A stretch of 64,000 nt of DNA from Candidatus Peregrinibacteria bacterium (GTDB lineage: Bacteria > Patescibacteriota > Gracilibacteria > UBA1369 > PNNO01), in the NCBI GenBank assembly GCA_016928915.1, contig JAFGJT010000017.1:62001-126000 (forward strand), in the 5' to 3' direction. Positions 9,099-18,233 of this stretch are shown piece by piece. The notes beneath the pieces were generated by a model. The model had not been told where the DNA came from. It worked only from the letters and a program-made list of their open reading frames with translations, and did no database searches. A program made the position numbers and the translations under genes. How positions within the stretch are numbered: the stretch's first letter is position 1; the number at the start of each line of letters is the position of its first letter.

Positions 9099-9965
9099 TT
9101 GACCAACCCAAATATGCCAACCCAAAAAATACAGGATAAATTTACAAATCTGCCTTTGCCTTACAAACTTGTGGGCATTGGTGCGTTAATAGCCTTTATA
9201 GGTGTTTTTCTTCCCTGGTATAAGGATATTGACCAGTTTAAAACCGGCGACCAGTTTAACGGAATTTCCGGTCCGCTTTATTTGATTGGATATATAGTGA
9301 TTGCTTTAAGCCTTTTTAATCTTATATTTGCGGGTTTCCATTTTCTTGAAAAGAAACTGCCTTCTTTGCCGCTAAAAGAATCATTGCTTTATATTTTAAG
9401 CGGTGCTTTTTCTTTATTTCTTTTGATTATTACCAATTCGGTTTATTTTCATCCAAAATTCGGTATTAACATTGCTTCCAAAGATGTGCAGTTCGGTATG
9501 ATTTTTGCGTTTATCGGGGCAATGCTGATTGTAATCGGGGGAGTATTGCAGAATCGCGAACGCGGAACAGCAAGAATGATCGAAGAATTCCGTTCTGAAG
9601 CCATGGATGATGAAGATATAGATGAGGTTATTACTTTAAATAATTTTCAAAAAGAACAGAAAACAGAAAAACCGTTTGTTGAAAGAGCAAAGCCCGCAAC
9701 GGGCGTAAGGGAATATAAATCAAAATCAGACTGGACTCCCGCCGAAAGACCGCAGACCGCAAACGAGCACAGAGCGGAACCCGACAGGACTTCTCCTTCA
9801 CCGTATTCGGCCCAGCCTACAACTGTGCGCCGAGAACCATATCCAGACGCTTCCCTTATAAGAAAAGAGAAAGAACCCGGCAGAATTATGTCGGCAGCGC
9901 CATCTTCCGCAAATAAAGACAAAGAGGAGATAAATCCAAATTCTGTAATCCGTATGGACCTTTGA
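9099..9965 (+). CDS. hypothetical membrane protein with four predicted TM segments and a charged, disordered C-terminus
   Basis: hydrophobic segments followed by a low-complexity tail. Confidence 0.65.
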   Translation: MTNPNMPTQKIQDKFTNLPLPYKLVGIGALIAFIGVFLPWYKDIDQFKTGDQFNGISGPLYLIGYIVIALSLFNLIFAGFHFLEKKLPSLPLKESLLYILSGAFSLFLLIITNSVYFHPKFGINIASKDVQFGMIFAFIGAMLIVIGGVLQNRERGTARMIEEFRSEAMDDEDIDEVITLNNFQKEQKTEKPFVERAKPATGVREYKSKSDWTPAERPQTANEHRAEPDRTSPSPYSAQPTTVRREPYPDASLIRKEKEPGRIMSAAPSSANKDKEEINPNSVIRMDL

Positions 9966-10186
9966 TTATGTTAAAGCCAAAAGAACCTACATTCGGGCGG
10001 CAAATAATTTATTACTGCAAAGACTGTGAAAAAATTGTTGATGCACAGCGGGTTGGTCGAAAATACGTATTCAGATGCCCGATTTGCCGTACAAAAAACG
10101 TCGCTTTCGGCACTGATAAAAGTATACGAAATTTTTTCCATATAGAGGAAGTTAAAGAGAAAATCAAGGAGCAGAAACCTGGTTGA
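9962..10186 (+). CDS. small zinc-ribbon-like protein
   Basis: YYCKDCEKIVDA...YVFRCPICRTKNVAFGT (two CxxC). Confidence 0.65.
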   Translation: MIMLKPKEPTFGRQIIYYCKDCEKIVDAQRVGRKYVFRCPICRTKNVAFGTDKSIRNFFHIEEVKEKIKEQKPG

Positions 10187-10253
10187 ATTATTTTAGAAAA
10201 AGTTTAGAAATTTATTAATTTAATGCCCTAAAATAGGACATGGAAATTTCCTA

Positions 10254-10283
10254 TTGACAGGTGAGCGCACGCTCACCTATACT
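10254..10283 (+). promoter_or_regulatory. recA promoter (TTGACA-N18-TATACT) with a palindromic operator AGGTGAGCG-CA-CGCTCACCT
   Basis: -35 at 10254-10259, -10 at 10278-10283; perfect 9-bp inverted repeat 10259-10278. Confidence 0.75.
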
Positions 10284-10322
10284 TGTGTCGACAATCAAAT
10301 TTTATTATGTAACTTAAAAAAT

Positions 10323-11348
10323 ATGGTTGAACAAAACAGCGAAAAAAGGAAAGCGATCGATCTTGCTTTGTCCCAGATTGAGAAATCATTCGGAAAGGGA
10401 TCGATAATGAAGCTCGGCGAGGCGAAAAAGATCCAGATCGAAACTATTCCTACCGGTTCATTATCTTTGGACCTTGCTCTTGGAGGCGGTATTCCGAGGG
10501 GCAGAATCATAGAAATATTCGGTCCCGAAAGCTCGGGCAAAACCACTCTTAGCCTTCACATCATTGCAGAGGCACAGAAAAAAGGAGGGCAGGCCGCGTT
10601 TATAGATGCCGAGCACGCCATGGATCCCGAGTATGCAAAAAGAATAGGAGTGGATACTGAAAACCTTCTTGTTTCACAGCCCGATTCAGGCGAACAAGCG
10701 CTTGAAATTGTTGAAACACTTGTGCGTTCAAATGCGCTGGACGTGATAGTGATAGATTCTGTTGCTGCGCTGACCCCGCGGGCCGAAATAGAAGGCGAAA
10801 TGGGAGATTCTCATATGGGGCTGCAGGCAAGGCTTATGAGCCAGGCTCTGCGTAAACTTACAGCGGCAATCAGCAAATCCAAAACCTCTGTAATTTTTAT
10901 TAACCAGCTTCGCATCAAAATCGGTGTTATGTTCGGCAACCCCGAAACAACAACCGGAGGAAACGCACTTAAATTTTATTCATCGGTCAGAATGGAAATA
11001 CGGGGCACCGGAAAAATTGAAAGCGGCACCGGAGATGAAAAAACCGTTATGGGCAGCCGCGTACGCGTAAAAATAGTTAAGAACAAAATTGCTCCGCCGT
11101 TTAAGACCGCCGAATTTGATATTATGTATAAGAGAGGTATTTCATTTGAAGGCGATCTTTTGGACCTGGCAACAAAATTCGATATAGCAAGAAAATCCGG
11201 AGCCTTCTTCAGTTATAAAGAAACTAAGATAGGTCAGGGCAGAGACAATGCCAGAGATTTCCTTGTTGCAAATCAAAAAGTCGCAAAAGCCATCGAAAAA
11301 GAGGTCCGCGATATTGTCGCAAAAGAATCACAAAATCTTCCCAAGTAA
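10323..11348 (+). CDS. recA: recombinase RecA (start at 10323; the ORF track start at 10254 lies in the promoter)
   Basis: [55 protein letters not shown]. Confidence 0.97.
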   Translation: MVEQNSEKRKAIDLALSQIEKSFGKGSIMKLGEAKKIQIETIPTGSLSLDLALGGGIPRGRIIEIFGPESSGKTTLSLHIIAEAQKKGGQAAFIDAEHAMDPEYAKRIGVDTENLLVSQPDSGEQALEIVETLVRSNALDVIVIDSVAALTPRAEIEGEMGDSHMGLQARLMSQALRKLTAAISKSKTSVIFINQLRIKIGVMFGNPETTTGGNALKFYSSVRMEIRGTGKIESGTGDEKTVMGSRVRVKIVKNKIAPPFKTAEFDIMYKRGISFEGDLLDLATKFDIARKSGAFFSYKETKIGQGRDNARDFLVANQKVAKAIEKEVRDIVAKESQNLPK

Positions 11349-11349
11349 T

Positions 11350-11805
11350 ATGCGAACCGATTATGAAATTTTAATTGAGTATGCGCTTAAACTTCTTTCA
11401 GGAAAACGTTACACGGAAAATGAAATTCTGAAAAAATTAAGAGCAAAAAAAATCGGAGCGGGCGATGACATTTTAAACGTCATCGCCCGTTTAAAAGAAT
11501 ATAAATATATAAACGACAATGATTACGCCAAAGATTTTATAAATAACCGTGCAAAATTTGCGCCGCGCGGCAAGCGCCTTATTGCGCTTGAATTAAGAAA
11601 AAAAGGTATTTGCAAAGAAATTATAAAACATGAGCTTTCATCCGGCGGTTTAAATGAGCTCGAACTTGCGCTTGAGGTTTTAAAACGCAAAAAAAGCACT
11701 TTAAAAAAATTAACCGGACAAAAGAAAAAAGAAAAAATATTTTTAATCCTTGCGTCAAAGGGATTTGATTTCGATACTATTTACAAAGCGGTCGCACAAT
11801 GCTAA
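11350..11805 (+). CDS. recX: RecX family regulatory protein
   Basis: directly downstream of recA; IARLKEYKYINDNDYAKDFINNRAKFAPRGKRLIALELRKKGI. Confidence 0.85.
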   Translation: MRTDYEILIEYALKLLSGKRYTENEILKKLRAKKIGAGDDILNVIARLKEYKYINDNDYAKDFINNRAKFAPRGKRLIALELRKKGICKEIIKHELSSGGLNELELALEVLKRKKSTLKKLTGQKKKEKIFLILASKGFDFDTIYKAVAQC

Positions 11806-11821
11806 TATGATTATGTTTTAA

Positions 11822-11852
11822 GCAGGATAGTTTATACATCCTGTTTATTTTT
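11822..11852 (+). terminator. Rho-independent terminator-like hairpin after recX
   Basis: GCAGGAT-AGTTTATAC-ATCCTGT followed by TTATTTTTT. Confidence 0.6.
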
Positions 11853-11873
11853 TATCCTTAAAATTTTAAAAAT

Positions 11874-13139
11874 ATGCAGTCACAATTTATTGCGGCTATA
11901 AACCAGATATGTGATGAAAAAAATATTCCCAGGGACAAAGTAATAGAAACAATCAAGGCGGCTCTTCGCGCCGCATACCGAAAAGATTACGGCACCAAAG
12001 AACAGAACATCGACATTGATCTGAATGAAAATACCAATTCGGCAGTTGTTTATTTAATTAAAAATGTGGTTAAAAAAGTTGAAAACCAAGACCTTGAAAT
12101 GTCTCTTGCAGAAGCCAAAAAGTATAAGAAAAATCCCAAGGTCGGTGATGAAATCAAGATTGATGTTACGCCCATGGAATACGGAAGAATCGCCGCTCAG
12201 GCTGCAAAACAGGTTATTATCCAAAGGATTCAGGAGGCTGAAAGAGACGTGATGTACGAAAACTTTAAGGACCGTGAAAATGAGCTTATAAACGCACTTG
12301 TCCACCGCGTTGAAAACCAGCAGGTTTATGTAAATCTTGATAATAAAATTACAACAATGCTTCCGCCCGATCAGCAGATTCCCGGCGAGCAATATTATGG
12401 CGGACAGAGAATAAAACTGTATCTGGACAAGGTTATTAAAACAACAAAGGGGCCGCAGCTGATTATTTCAAGAACACATCCTAATCTTGTAAGAAAACTT
12501 CTTGAGCTTGAAATTCCCGAAATCAAATCGGGTGCTGTACTTATTAAGGGTATTGCGCGCGAACCGGGAGTAAGATGCAAGGTCGCCGTTGCATCAACCG
12601 ATGAAAAAATTGATCCCATAGGCTCATGCGTAGGTCAAAAAGGAGTTCGCGTACAGAATATTATGGATGAACTGAACGGTGAAAAAATCGATATTATTCC
12701 GTGGACCGAAAACCAGGAAGAGTATATAAAAATAGCTCTTGCGCCGGCAAAAATCGCACATATCAAGTTGGACGAGGGAGATAAACGCGCAGCATGCTAT
12801 GTAAATCCCGATCAAAGACCGCTTGCAATAGGCAAAAACGGGCAAAATGTAAGACTCGCCTCTCACTTAACAGCATGGGAAATTGATATTATGGATATCG
12901 GCGAACTGCAGGAGCAGCCAAAAACGCCGGAACAGACCGCGGAAGATGAAGAAAAAGCAAAAACAATGACCGTCGAAGAATTAAAACTGTCAAAGGAAGT
13001 TGAAGATAAGTTAAAGACTGCCAATTTAACGCTTATTGAACAGCTAAAAGGTTTAAGTGCAAAAGATCTGCAGGCGGTGGAAGGCATAGATGAAAAAGCC
13101 GCACAGGAAATCGCGGCGGCTGTTAAAAAGGTAAAATAA
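11874..13139 (+). CDS. nusA: transcription termination/antitermination factor NusA
   Basis: DPIGSCVGQKGVRVQNIMDELNGEKIDIIPW KH motif; C-terminal helix-hairpin-helix. Confidence 0.95.
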   Translation: MQSQFIAAINQICDEKNIPRDKVIETIKAALRAAYRKDYGTKEQNIDIDLNENTNSAVVYLIKNVVKKVENQDLEMSLAEAKKYKKNPKVGDEIKIDVTPMEYGRIAAQAAKQVIIQRIQEAERDVMYENFKDRENELINALVHRVENQQVYVNLDNKITTMLPPDQQIPGEQYYGGQRIKLYLDKVIKTTKGPQLIISRTHPNLVRKLLELEIPEIKSGAVLIKGIAREPGVRCKVAVASTDEKIDPIGSCVGQKGVRVQNIMDELNGEKIDIIPWTENQEEYIKIALAPAKIAHIKLDEGDKRAACYVNPDQRPLAIGKNGQNVRLASHLTAWEIDIMDIGELQEQPKTPEQTAEDEEKAKTMTVEELKLSKEVEDKLKTANLTLIEQLKGLSAKDLQAVEGIDEKAAQEIAAAVKKVK

Positions 13140-13224
13140 GATCTTATCATGATTTTTAACTATTAAGGGCTTTTTAAAGACCTGTTTTTCTGGTATAATA
13201 GAAAGATTATTGAAATAAATATAA

Positions 13225-14958
13225 ATGCCTGATACTACACCAAAAATTCAGACACAGGGAGCCGACAGTATTTCTGCTGCCGGGCAGGCAGCGGGTCCGG
13301 CATCGATGTCCGCGTCTCAGAAAGCGATGGAGTCCGGTCTTGAAACAATTGGTCGTGATTATAAAGAAAAAGCCACTCTTGAAAAAGCAAAAGAACTTGG
13401 ATTATCTTACGTCAATCTTTCAAAAACCATTATAAATCCCGACCTTTTGCGCATTTTGGAGCCCGAAACAGCTGCCCGCGCCAAAATAATGCCGTTTTTT
13501 AGAATAGGCATGCGGCTTAGGGTTGCGGTAATTGATCCGCAGAATCCTGAAACAGTTAAAGTTATTAATGATCTTAAAAAACAAAAATTTCTTATTAATA
13601 TTAATTTGTGCTCCGAAGAGGCTTTAAATAGCGCATTAAAGCTCTACGAGTCGGAGCAGTACAAGGTTAAAAAGAAAATCGAGGCAAAATATGAGGAATC
13701 AAAGGTTAAAGCCTATGAACTTGAATTAACCGAAATCGCCGGAATAAAGGAAAAAATTGAAAGCGTTTCCGCTGAAGAGGGGCTTGAGCTTATCAATATA
13801 GGCGCAATGAAAACCGGTGCGTCGGATATCCATTACGAACCCGAGGAAAAAGAAGTCAGGGTGCGTTTTAGAATTGACGGTGTGCTTCACAATGTTTTAA
13901 CGCTTGATAAAAAGACTTTTTATAATATTTCAAACCAGCTTAAATACATTTCAAAAATGAAACTGAACGTTACTAACATCCCGCAGGACGGAAGGTTTAG
14001 TTTTATTTTAAATGAAAGGAAAATCGATGTACGTGTTTCAGCAATACCCACCCAATTCGGAGAATCATTTGTCTGCAGGCTCCTTGATCCCGCACGAAGT
14101 TTATTAAACTTTCAGGATATAGGTTTTGAAGGGGATTATCTTGCAAAAATGGAGAGACTTAAAACAATGAGCCATGGAATGATCTTATGCACGGGACCAA
14201 CCGGATCAGGTAAAACAACAATGCTTTATACAATACTTGACCAGCTTAATTCGCCCGAAAATAAAATTATCACCCTTGAAGATCCGGTTGAATATAATCT
14301 TCATGGCATAGTGCAGAGTCCTATTGATGAAAAAAGAAATTTTACTTTTGCCGAGGGATTAAGGGCTATTTTGCGCCAGGATCCGGATGTTGTTATGATA
14401 GGTGAAATTCGTGATCTTGATACGGCGCATACAGCGTCACAAGCCGCTTTAACGGGACATGTTGTGCTTTCAACTCTTCATACAAACAGCGCTATTGAAA
14501 CAATTTCGCGTCTTTTAAATATGGGGCTGCCCGCTTTTATGATAGCGCCGTCACTGCATACAATAATCGCGCAAAGACTTGTTAGAAGGATTTGTGATGA
14601 CTGCAAAGTTTTAAAATCAATTCCAACTTCAATGCTTGCCGATATTAGGGCAAATGTTGAAGCAATAAAAAAGATCAAACCCGGTACACAAATAGAAATT
14701 CCCGATAAACTTCCTTTTCCCGCCGGGTGCGATAAGTGCAGCCATACCGGTTATAAAGGTCGAATTGCAGTAAGTGAAATTATTACACTTGATTATGAAA
14801 TCAGGGATATGATTTTAAAGGGGCAAAGTTCAAATAATATCCTGCTTGCGGCTCGCAGAAAAGGGCTTATTTCAATGCGTGAAGACGGGATATTAAAGGT
14901 TTTAAAAGGCCTTACAACCATTGAAGAAGTTTATCGTGTAACCAGTTTGGGAATTTAA
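13225..14958 (+). CDS. pilB: type IV pilus assembly / type II secretion ATPase (PilB/GspE)
   Basis: GPTGSGKTTMLYTIL, ILRQDPDVVMIGEIRDLDTAHTASQAALTGHVVLSTLHTN, CxxC zinc site. Confidence 0.93.
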   Translation: MPDTTPKIQTQGADSISAAGQAAGPASMSASQKAMESGLETIGRDYKEKATLEKAKELGLSYVNLSKTIINPDLLRILEPETAARAKIMPFFRIGMRLRVAVIDPQNPETVKVINDLKKQKFLININLCSEEALNSALKLYESEQYKVKKKIEAKYEESKVKAYELELTEIAGIKEKIESVSAEEGLELINIGAMKTGASDIHYEPEEKEVRVRFRIDGVLHNVLTLDKKTFYNISNQLKYISKMKLNVTNIPQDGRFSFILNERKIDVRVSAIPTQFGESFVCRLLDPARSLLNFQDIGFEGDYLAKMERLKTMSHGMILCTGPTGSGKTTMLYTILDQLNSPENKIITLEDPVEYNLHGIVQSPIDEKRNFTFAEGLRAILRQDPDVVMIGEIRDLDTAHTASQAALTGHVVLSTLHTNSAIETISRLLNMGLPAFMIAPSLHTIIAQRLVRRICDDCKVLKSIPTSMLADIRANVEAIKKIKPGTQIEIPDKLPFPAGCDKCSHTGYKGRIAVSEIITLDYEIRDMILKGQSSNNILLAARRKGLISMREDGILKVLKGLTTIEEVYRVTSLGI

Positions 14959-14963
14959 AAGGT

Positions 14964-16031
14964 TTAATTTAAATAGTATTTGCCGTCCCTGTATTTGGTA
15001 ATTAAGCCTTCCATTTCCAGTTCCGTTATTATCATATTAAGATCCTGCGCATGATACGCGGTTTTTTGGATTAATTCCTCCCTGCAGCATGGCGTTTTTT
15101 TTAAAATATTAACAATACCCGCCTGCCCCGGAGTAAATTTTAAACTTGTTTTTTGTTTGTGTAATGGGATTTTTAAAACTTCCAAAATATCTTCGCCCTT
15201 TGTAACAAGATGCGCGGAAGTTTTTATTAAATTATTTGTTCCCGCGCTTTTTTCACTGCCCACATTTCCCGGCACCGCGAAAACTTCCCTGCCCTGATCA
15301 AGAGCGTAATCCGCGGTTATCAGAGCTCCGGATTTTTCTCCGGCCTCAACAACAACAACAGCCGCCGAAAGCCCCGAAATAATTCTGTTTCTTAACGGGA
15401 AATGATATTTTTCTCCTTTTGTATCCGGAGGATATTCACTTAACAGATAACCGTTTTGCTGGATTTGTTCAGCGAATTTTTGTTTATAATAGTTAATATG
15501 ATTAAATCCGTGTCCAAGAACCGCGATTGTCGGCATGCCGCACTCAATGGCGGTCAGATGGGCAACCGAATCAACACCGTCGGCCATTCCGCTTACAATG
15601 CATACATTGTAATCCTTAAGGTCTCTAATGATTTTTTTTGTCATTGCTTCGCCGTAACCCGTCATACGGCGCGTGCCCACAACACTTATAAACAAAGGAT
15701 CGTTAAGCAGGATTCCGCCTTTAAAATAAAGCACCGCGGGCGGCAGATGATTGTTTAAAAATCTTAAAATTTTCGGGTATGCCGCAGCTCTGTTGTTTAC
15801 AATGCTTATTCCCGCATCCAGAACTTTGTTAAAATTATCCGCGGGGTTGATACTGTTTTTTAAATGAAAAAATTTTTCAATTAGCTCGGGACTTAAGCCG
15901 GCCCCAAGCAGGCTTTCAAAAGTTGCATTATTCCATGCATAACCAAGATCCGGAATTGTTTTTATAAGTTTCCAGAATGGTTTTGGCATGCCTTCAAATA
16001 CTAAATTCCATGCATGAAAATATTCATTCAT
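14964..16031 (-). CDS. dprA: DNA processing protein DprA
   Basis: VVGTRRMTGYGEAMTKKI, VSGMADGVDSVAHLTAIECG, FPLRNRIISGLSAAVVVVEAGEKSGALITADYALDQGREVFAVPGN. Confidence 0.95.
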   Translation of the reverse strand: MNEYFHAWNLVFEGMPKPFWKLIKTIPDLGYAWNNATFESLLGAGLSPELIEKFFHLKNSINPADNFNKVLDAGISIVNNRAAAYPKILRFLNNHLPPAVLYFKGGILLNDPLFISVVGTRRMTGYGEAMTKKIIRDLKDYNVCIVSGMADGVDSVAHLTAIECGMPTIAVLGHGFNHINYYKQKFAEQIQQNGYLLSEYPPDTKGEKYHFPLRNRIISGLSAAVVVVEAGEKSGALITADYALDQGREVFAVPGNVGSEKSAGTNNLIKTSAHLVTKGEDILEVLKIPLHKQKTSLKFTPGQAGIVNILKKTPCCREELIQKTAYHAQDLNMIITELEMEGLITKYRDGKYYLN

Positions 16032-16095
16032 ACATGAAACATTAGCAGATGATTCTAAAATAAATCTTAAAAAATCTTAAATTTTTCTTAAATTC

Positions 16096-16773
16096 TTATA
16101 GATAGTATCCCGCATGGGCAAGATCGCTTACTATTTTTCCTTTTTCCATCCTTATAACGCGTTTCTGTAGTTTATTTACAAGATTTTTATTGTGCGTGGC
16201 AAGAAGGACCGTAGCTCCGCCTTTATTGATTGTCACAAGCAGATCAAGAATTTCTTCGGCTGATTCCGGGTCAAGGTTTCCGGTTGGTTCATCGGCGATA
16301 ATCAGTTTTGGATCATGTGCCAGCGCCCTTGCTATTGCGGTTTTTTGCTGTTCTCCTCCCGAAAGCTGTCTCGGAAATTTATCAGCATGATTTTCAAGTC
16401 CTACTATTTTTAATACCTCTTCCACCCTTTTTTTTGTATTCTGTTTTGGAAAACCGCATGTTTCCAGCGCAAAAGCGATATTTTCAGCAACGTTTTTTTT
16501 GGCAAGCAGTTTGTAATCCTGAAAAATAATCCCCAGCTTTCTGCGGAACATCTGCAGAGCTTTTTCGGACATAATATTAACTTTAAAATCATCAACAACA
16601 ATGTTTCCATCATTGATTTTTTCAGCTCCGATAAGAGTATAAATCAATGTCGATTTGCCGGCTCCCGAAGGACCTATAACCGAAACAAACTCACTTGGTT
16701 CTATTGAAAGAGAAACTTCGTCAAGAACCGCTCTCTGCCCGTATATTTTTTTTACTTTATCAAAAATTATCAT
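16096..16773 (-). CDS. ftsE: ABC transporter ATP-binding protein, FtsE-like
   Basis: MIIFDKVKKIYGQRAVLDEVSLSIEPSEFVSVIGPSGAGKSTLIYTLIG...LSGGEQQKTAIARALAHDPKLIIADEPTGNLDP. Confidence 0.85.
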   Translation of the reverse strand: MIIFDKVKKIYGQRAVLDEVSLSIEPSEFVSVIGPSGAGKSTLIYTLIGAEKINDGNIVVDDFKVNIMSEKALQMFRRKLGIIFQDYKLLAKKNVAENIAFALETCGFPKQNTKKRVEEVLKIVGLENHADKFPRQLSGGEQQKTAIARALAHDPKLIIADEPTGNLDPESAEEILDLLVTINKGGATVLLATHNKNLVNKLQKRVIRMEKGKIVSDLAHAGYYL

Positions 16774-16795
16774 AGATATTATTATATATGTTCTT

Positions 16796-18163
16796 TTACA
16801 GTGATTCAACCCATTTTCGAAATGTTTCGCCTCTTTTTTTATAATTTTCGAACTGGTCAAAACTTGCGGAAGCCGGCGAAAGCAGCACAATGCCTTCATT
16901 TCCAGCTTCAAGATATGCCGCCATAAATGCCTCGCGGTAATTTGCCGCTTTTATGATTTTTAGCGGACAGCGCCTGGCAAAAGCAGACATTTGTATAGCA
17001 TTTTTTATAGCGGATTCAATGCGGGGACCTGTAGTCCCCATTAATACAACGGTTATTAAATTTTTTTGTTCAACAATTGCTTTGCCAAGCTCCGTATAGT
17101 CGGAATTTTTTTCAGAACCTCCGGCAATAAGCACCTCATGCTCTGTAAAGCTTTTAATCGCGGCTATACATGTTTCGGGAGTGGTGGAAAACGAATCGTT
17201 GTAAAATTCAACACCGTTGACTTTTTTTATAAACTCAAGCCTGTGAGGCAGTCCGGTAAATGCGGTAAAGACTTTCTTCATGTGTTGGGTTCTGATTTTC
17301 AAATATGTGCATGCAGCGCACGCCGCAAGTATATTTTCAATGTTATGAGGACCGCGCAGACCGATTTCTTCAATTCCGCAGATTGCGGTTTTTATATTGT
17401 TTTCAACCGAATAAATCACGCTTTTCTCGGCAAAAGCGCCGTTTGTCGGCTTTCTTGTCTGGCTCACCAGATATTTTTTTGCCGGCGTTTTGAGCAAATA
17501 TCGTAAATGATACGGATAATCAACATTGGCGATCACGGCATCATTCGCCGACTGGTGAGTTGCAATATTTTCTTTTGCTGAAAGATATTCTTCAAGGTCT
17601 TTATGATAGTCAAGATGTTCGGACGTGGTTTTTAATATCACGGCTATATGCGGGCTTTTTTCAAGGTCATGAAGCTGAAAACTGGACAATTCGAGCACAA
17701 CAAATGATGATTCTTTAAGCTTATCCAAAAAGGTCAAAGGACTTTCTCCTATGTTGCCGCCCAAATAAACATCCGCCCCCGCTTCCTGTAAGATTTTATA
17801 AATCAATGTTGATGTTGTTCCTTTGCCTTTTGTACCTGTGATACCGATTATCGGGCACGGGCACTGATCAAAAAACAGCATTGTTGAACTTATAACGCGC
17901 ACACCCTTTTTGCGTGCATTATCAAGAGCTTTGTTATCTTTGTGAATTCCCGGGCTTCTAAAAATAAAATCAAACCGGTCAAGTTCCAAAAAAGCCTTTG
18001 GCCCCTGTATTACATTAAAGGTCTCATTAAATCCGCTTAAATCCCGTTTTTCATCAACAAGAGTTATATCTTTATAACCATTTGTTTTTAGGTGTTTGGC
18101 AATGGCTTCACCTTCAACGCCAACTCCTAAAATACCAATTTTGCATTTTTTTGGTATTCTCAT
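16796..18163 (-). CDS. murD: UDP-N-acetylmuramoylalanine--D-glutamate ligase
   Basis: ITGTKGKGTTSTLIYKIL, LELSSFQLHDLEKSPHIAVILKTTSEHLDYH, NDSFSTTPETCIAAIKSF. Confidence 0.93.
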   Translation of the reverse strand: MRIPKKCKIGILGVGVEGEAIAKHLKTNGYKDITLVDEKRDLSGFNETFNVIQGPKAFLELDRFDFIFRSPGIHKDNKALDNARKKGVRVISSTMLFFDQCPCPIIGITGTKGKGTTSTLIYKILQEAGADVYLGGNIGESPLTFLDKLKESSFVVLELSSFQLHDLEKSPHIAVILKTTSEHLDYHKDLEEYLSAKENIATHQSANDAVIANVDYPYHLRYLLKTPAKKYLVSQTRKPTNGAFAEKSVIYSVENNIKTAICGIEEIGLRGPHNIENILAACAACTYLKIRTQHMKKVFTAFTGLPHRLEFIKKVNGVEFYNDSFSTTPETCIAAIKSFTEHEVLIAGGSEKNSDYTELGKAIVEQKNLITVVLMGTTGPRIESAIKNAIQMSAFARRCPLKIIKAANYREAFMAAYLEAGNEGIVLLSPASASFDQFENYKKRGETFRKWVESL

Positions 18164-18233
18164 AACCGCAAATATGCTATAATAAAAGTGTACAAAACAC
18201 TAGGACAAAAGAATTTTTAAAGAGTATGAAAAA

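Noticed and set aside
10254-10322. N-terminal extension of RecA ([15 protein letters not shown]...)
   Set aside because: The extension translates the -35/-10 promoter and operator; a canonical RecA start is at 10323
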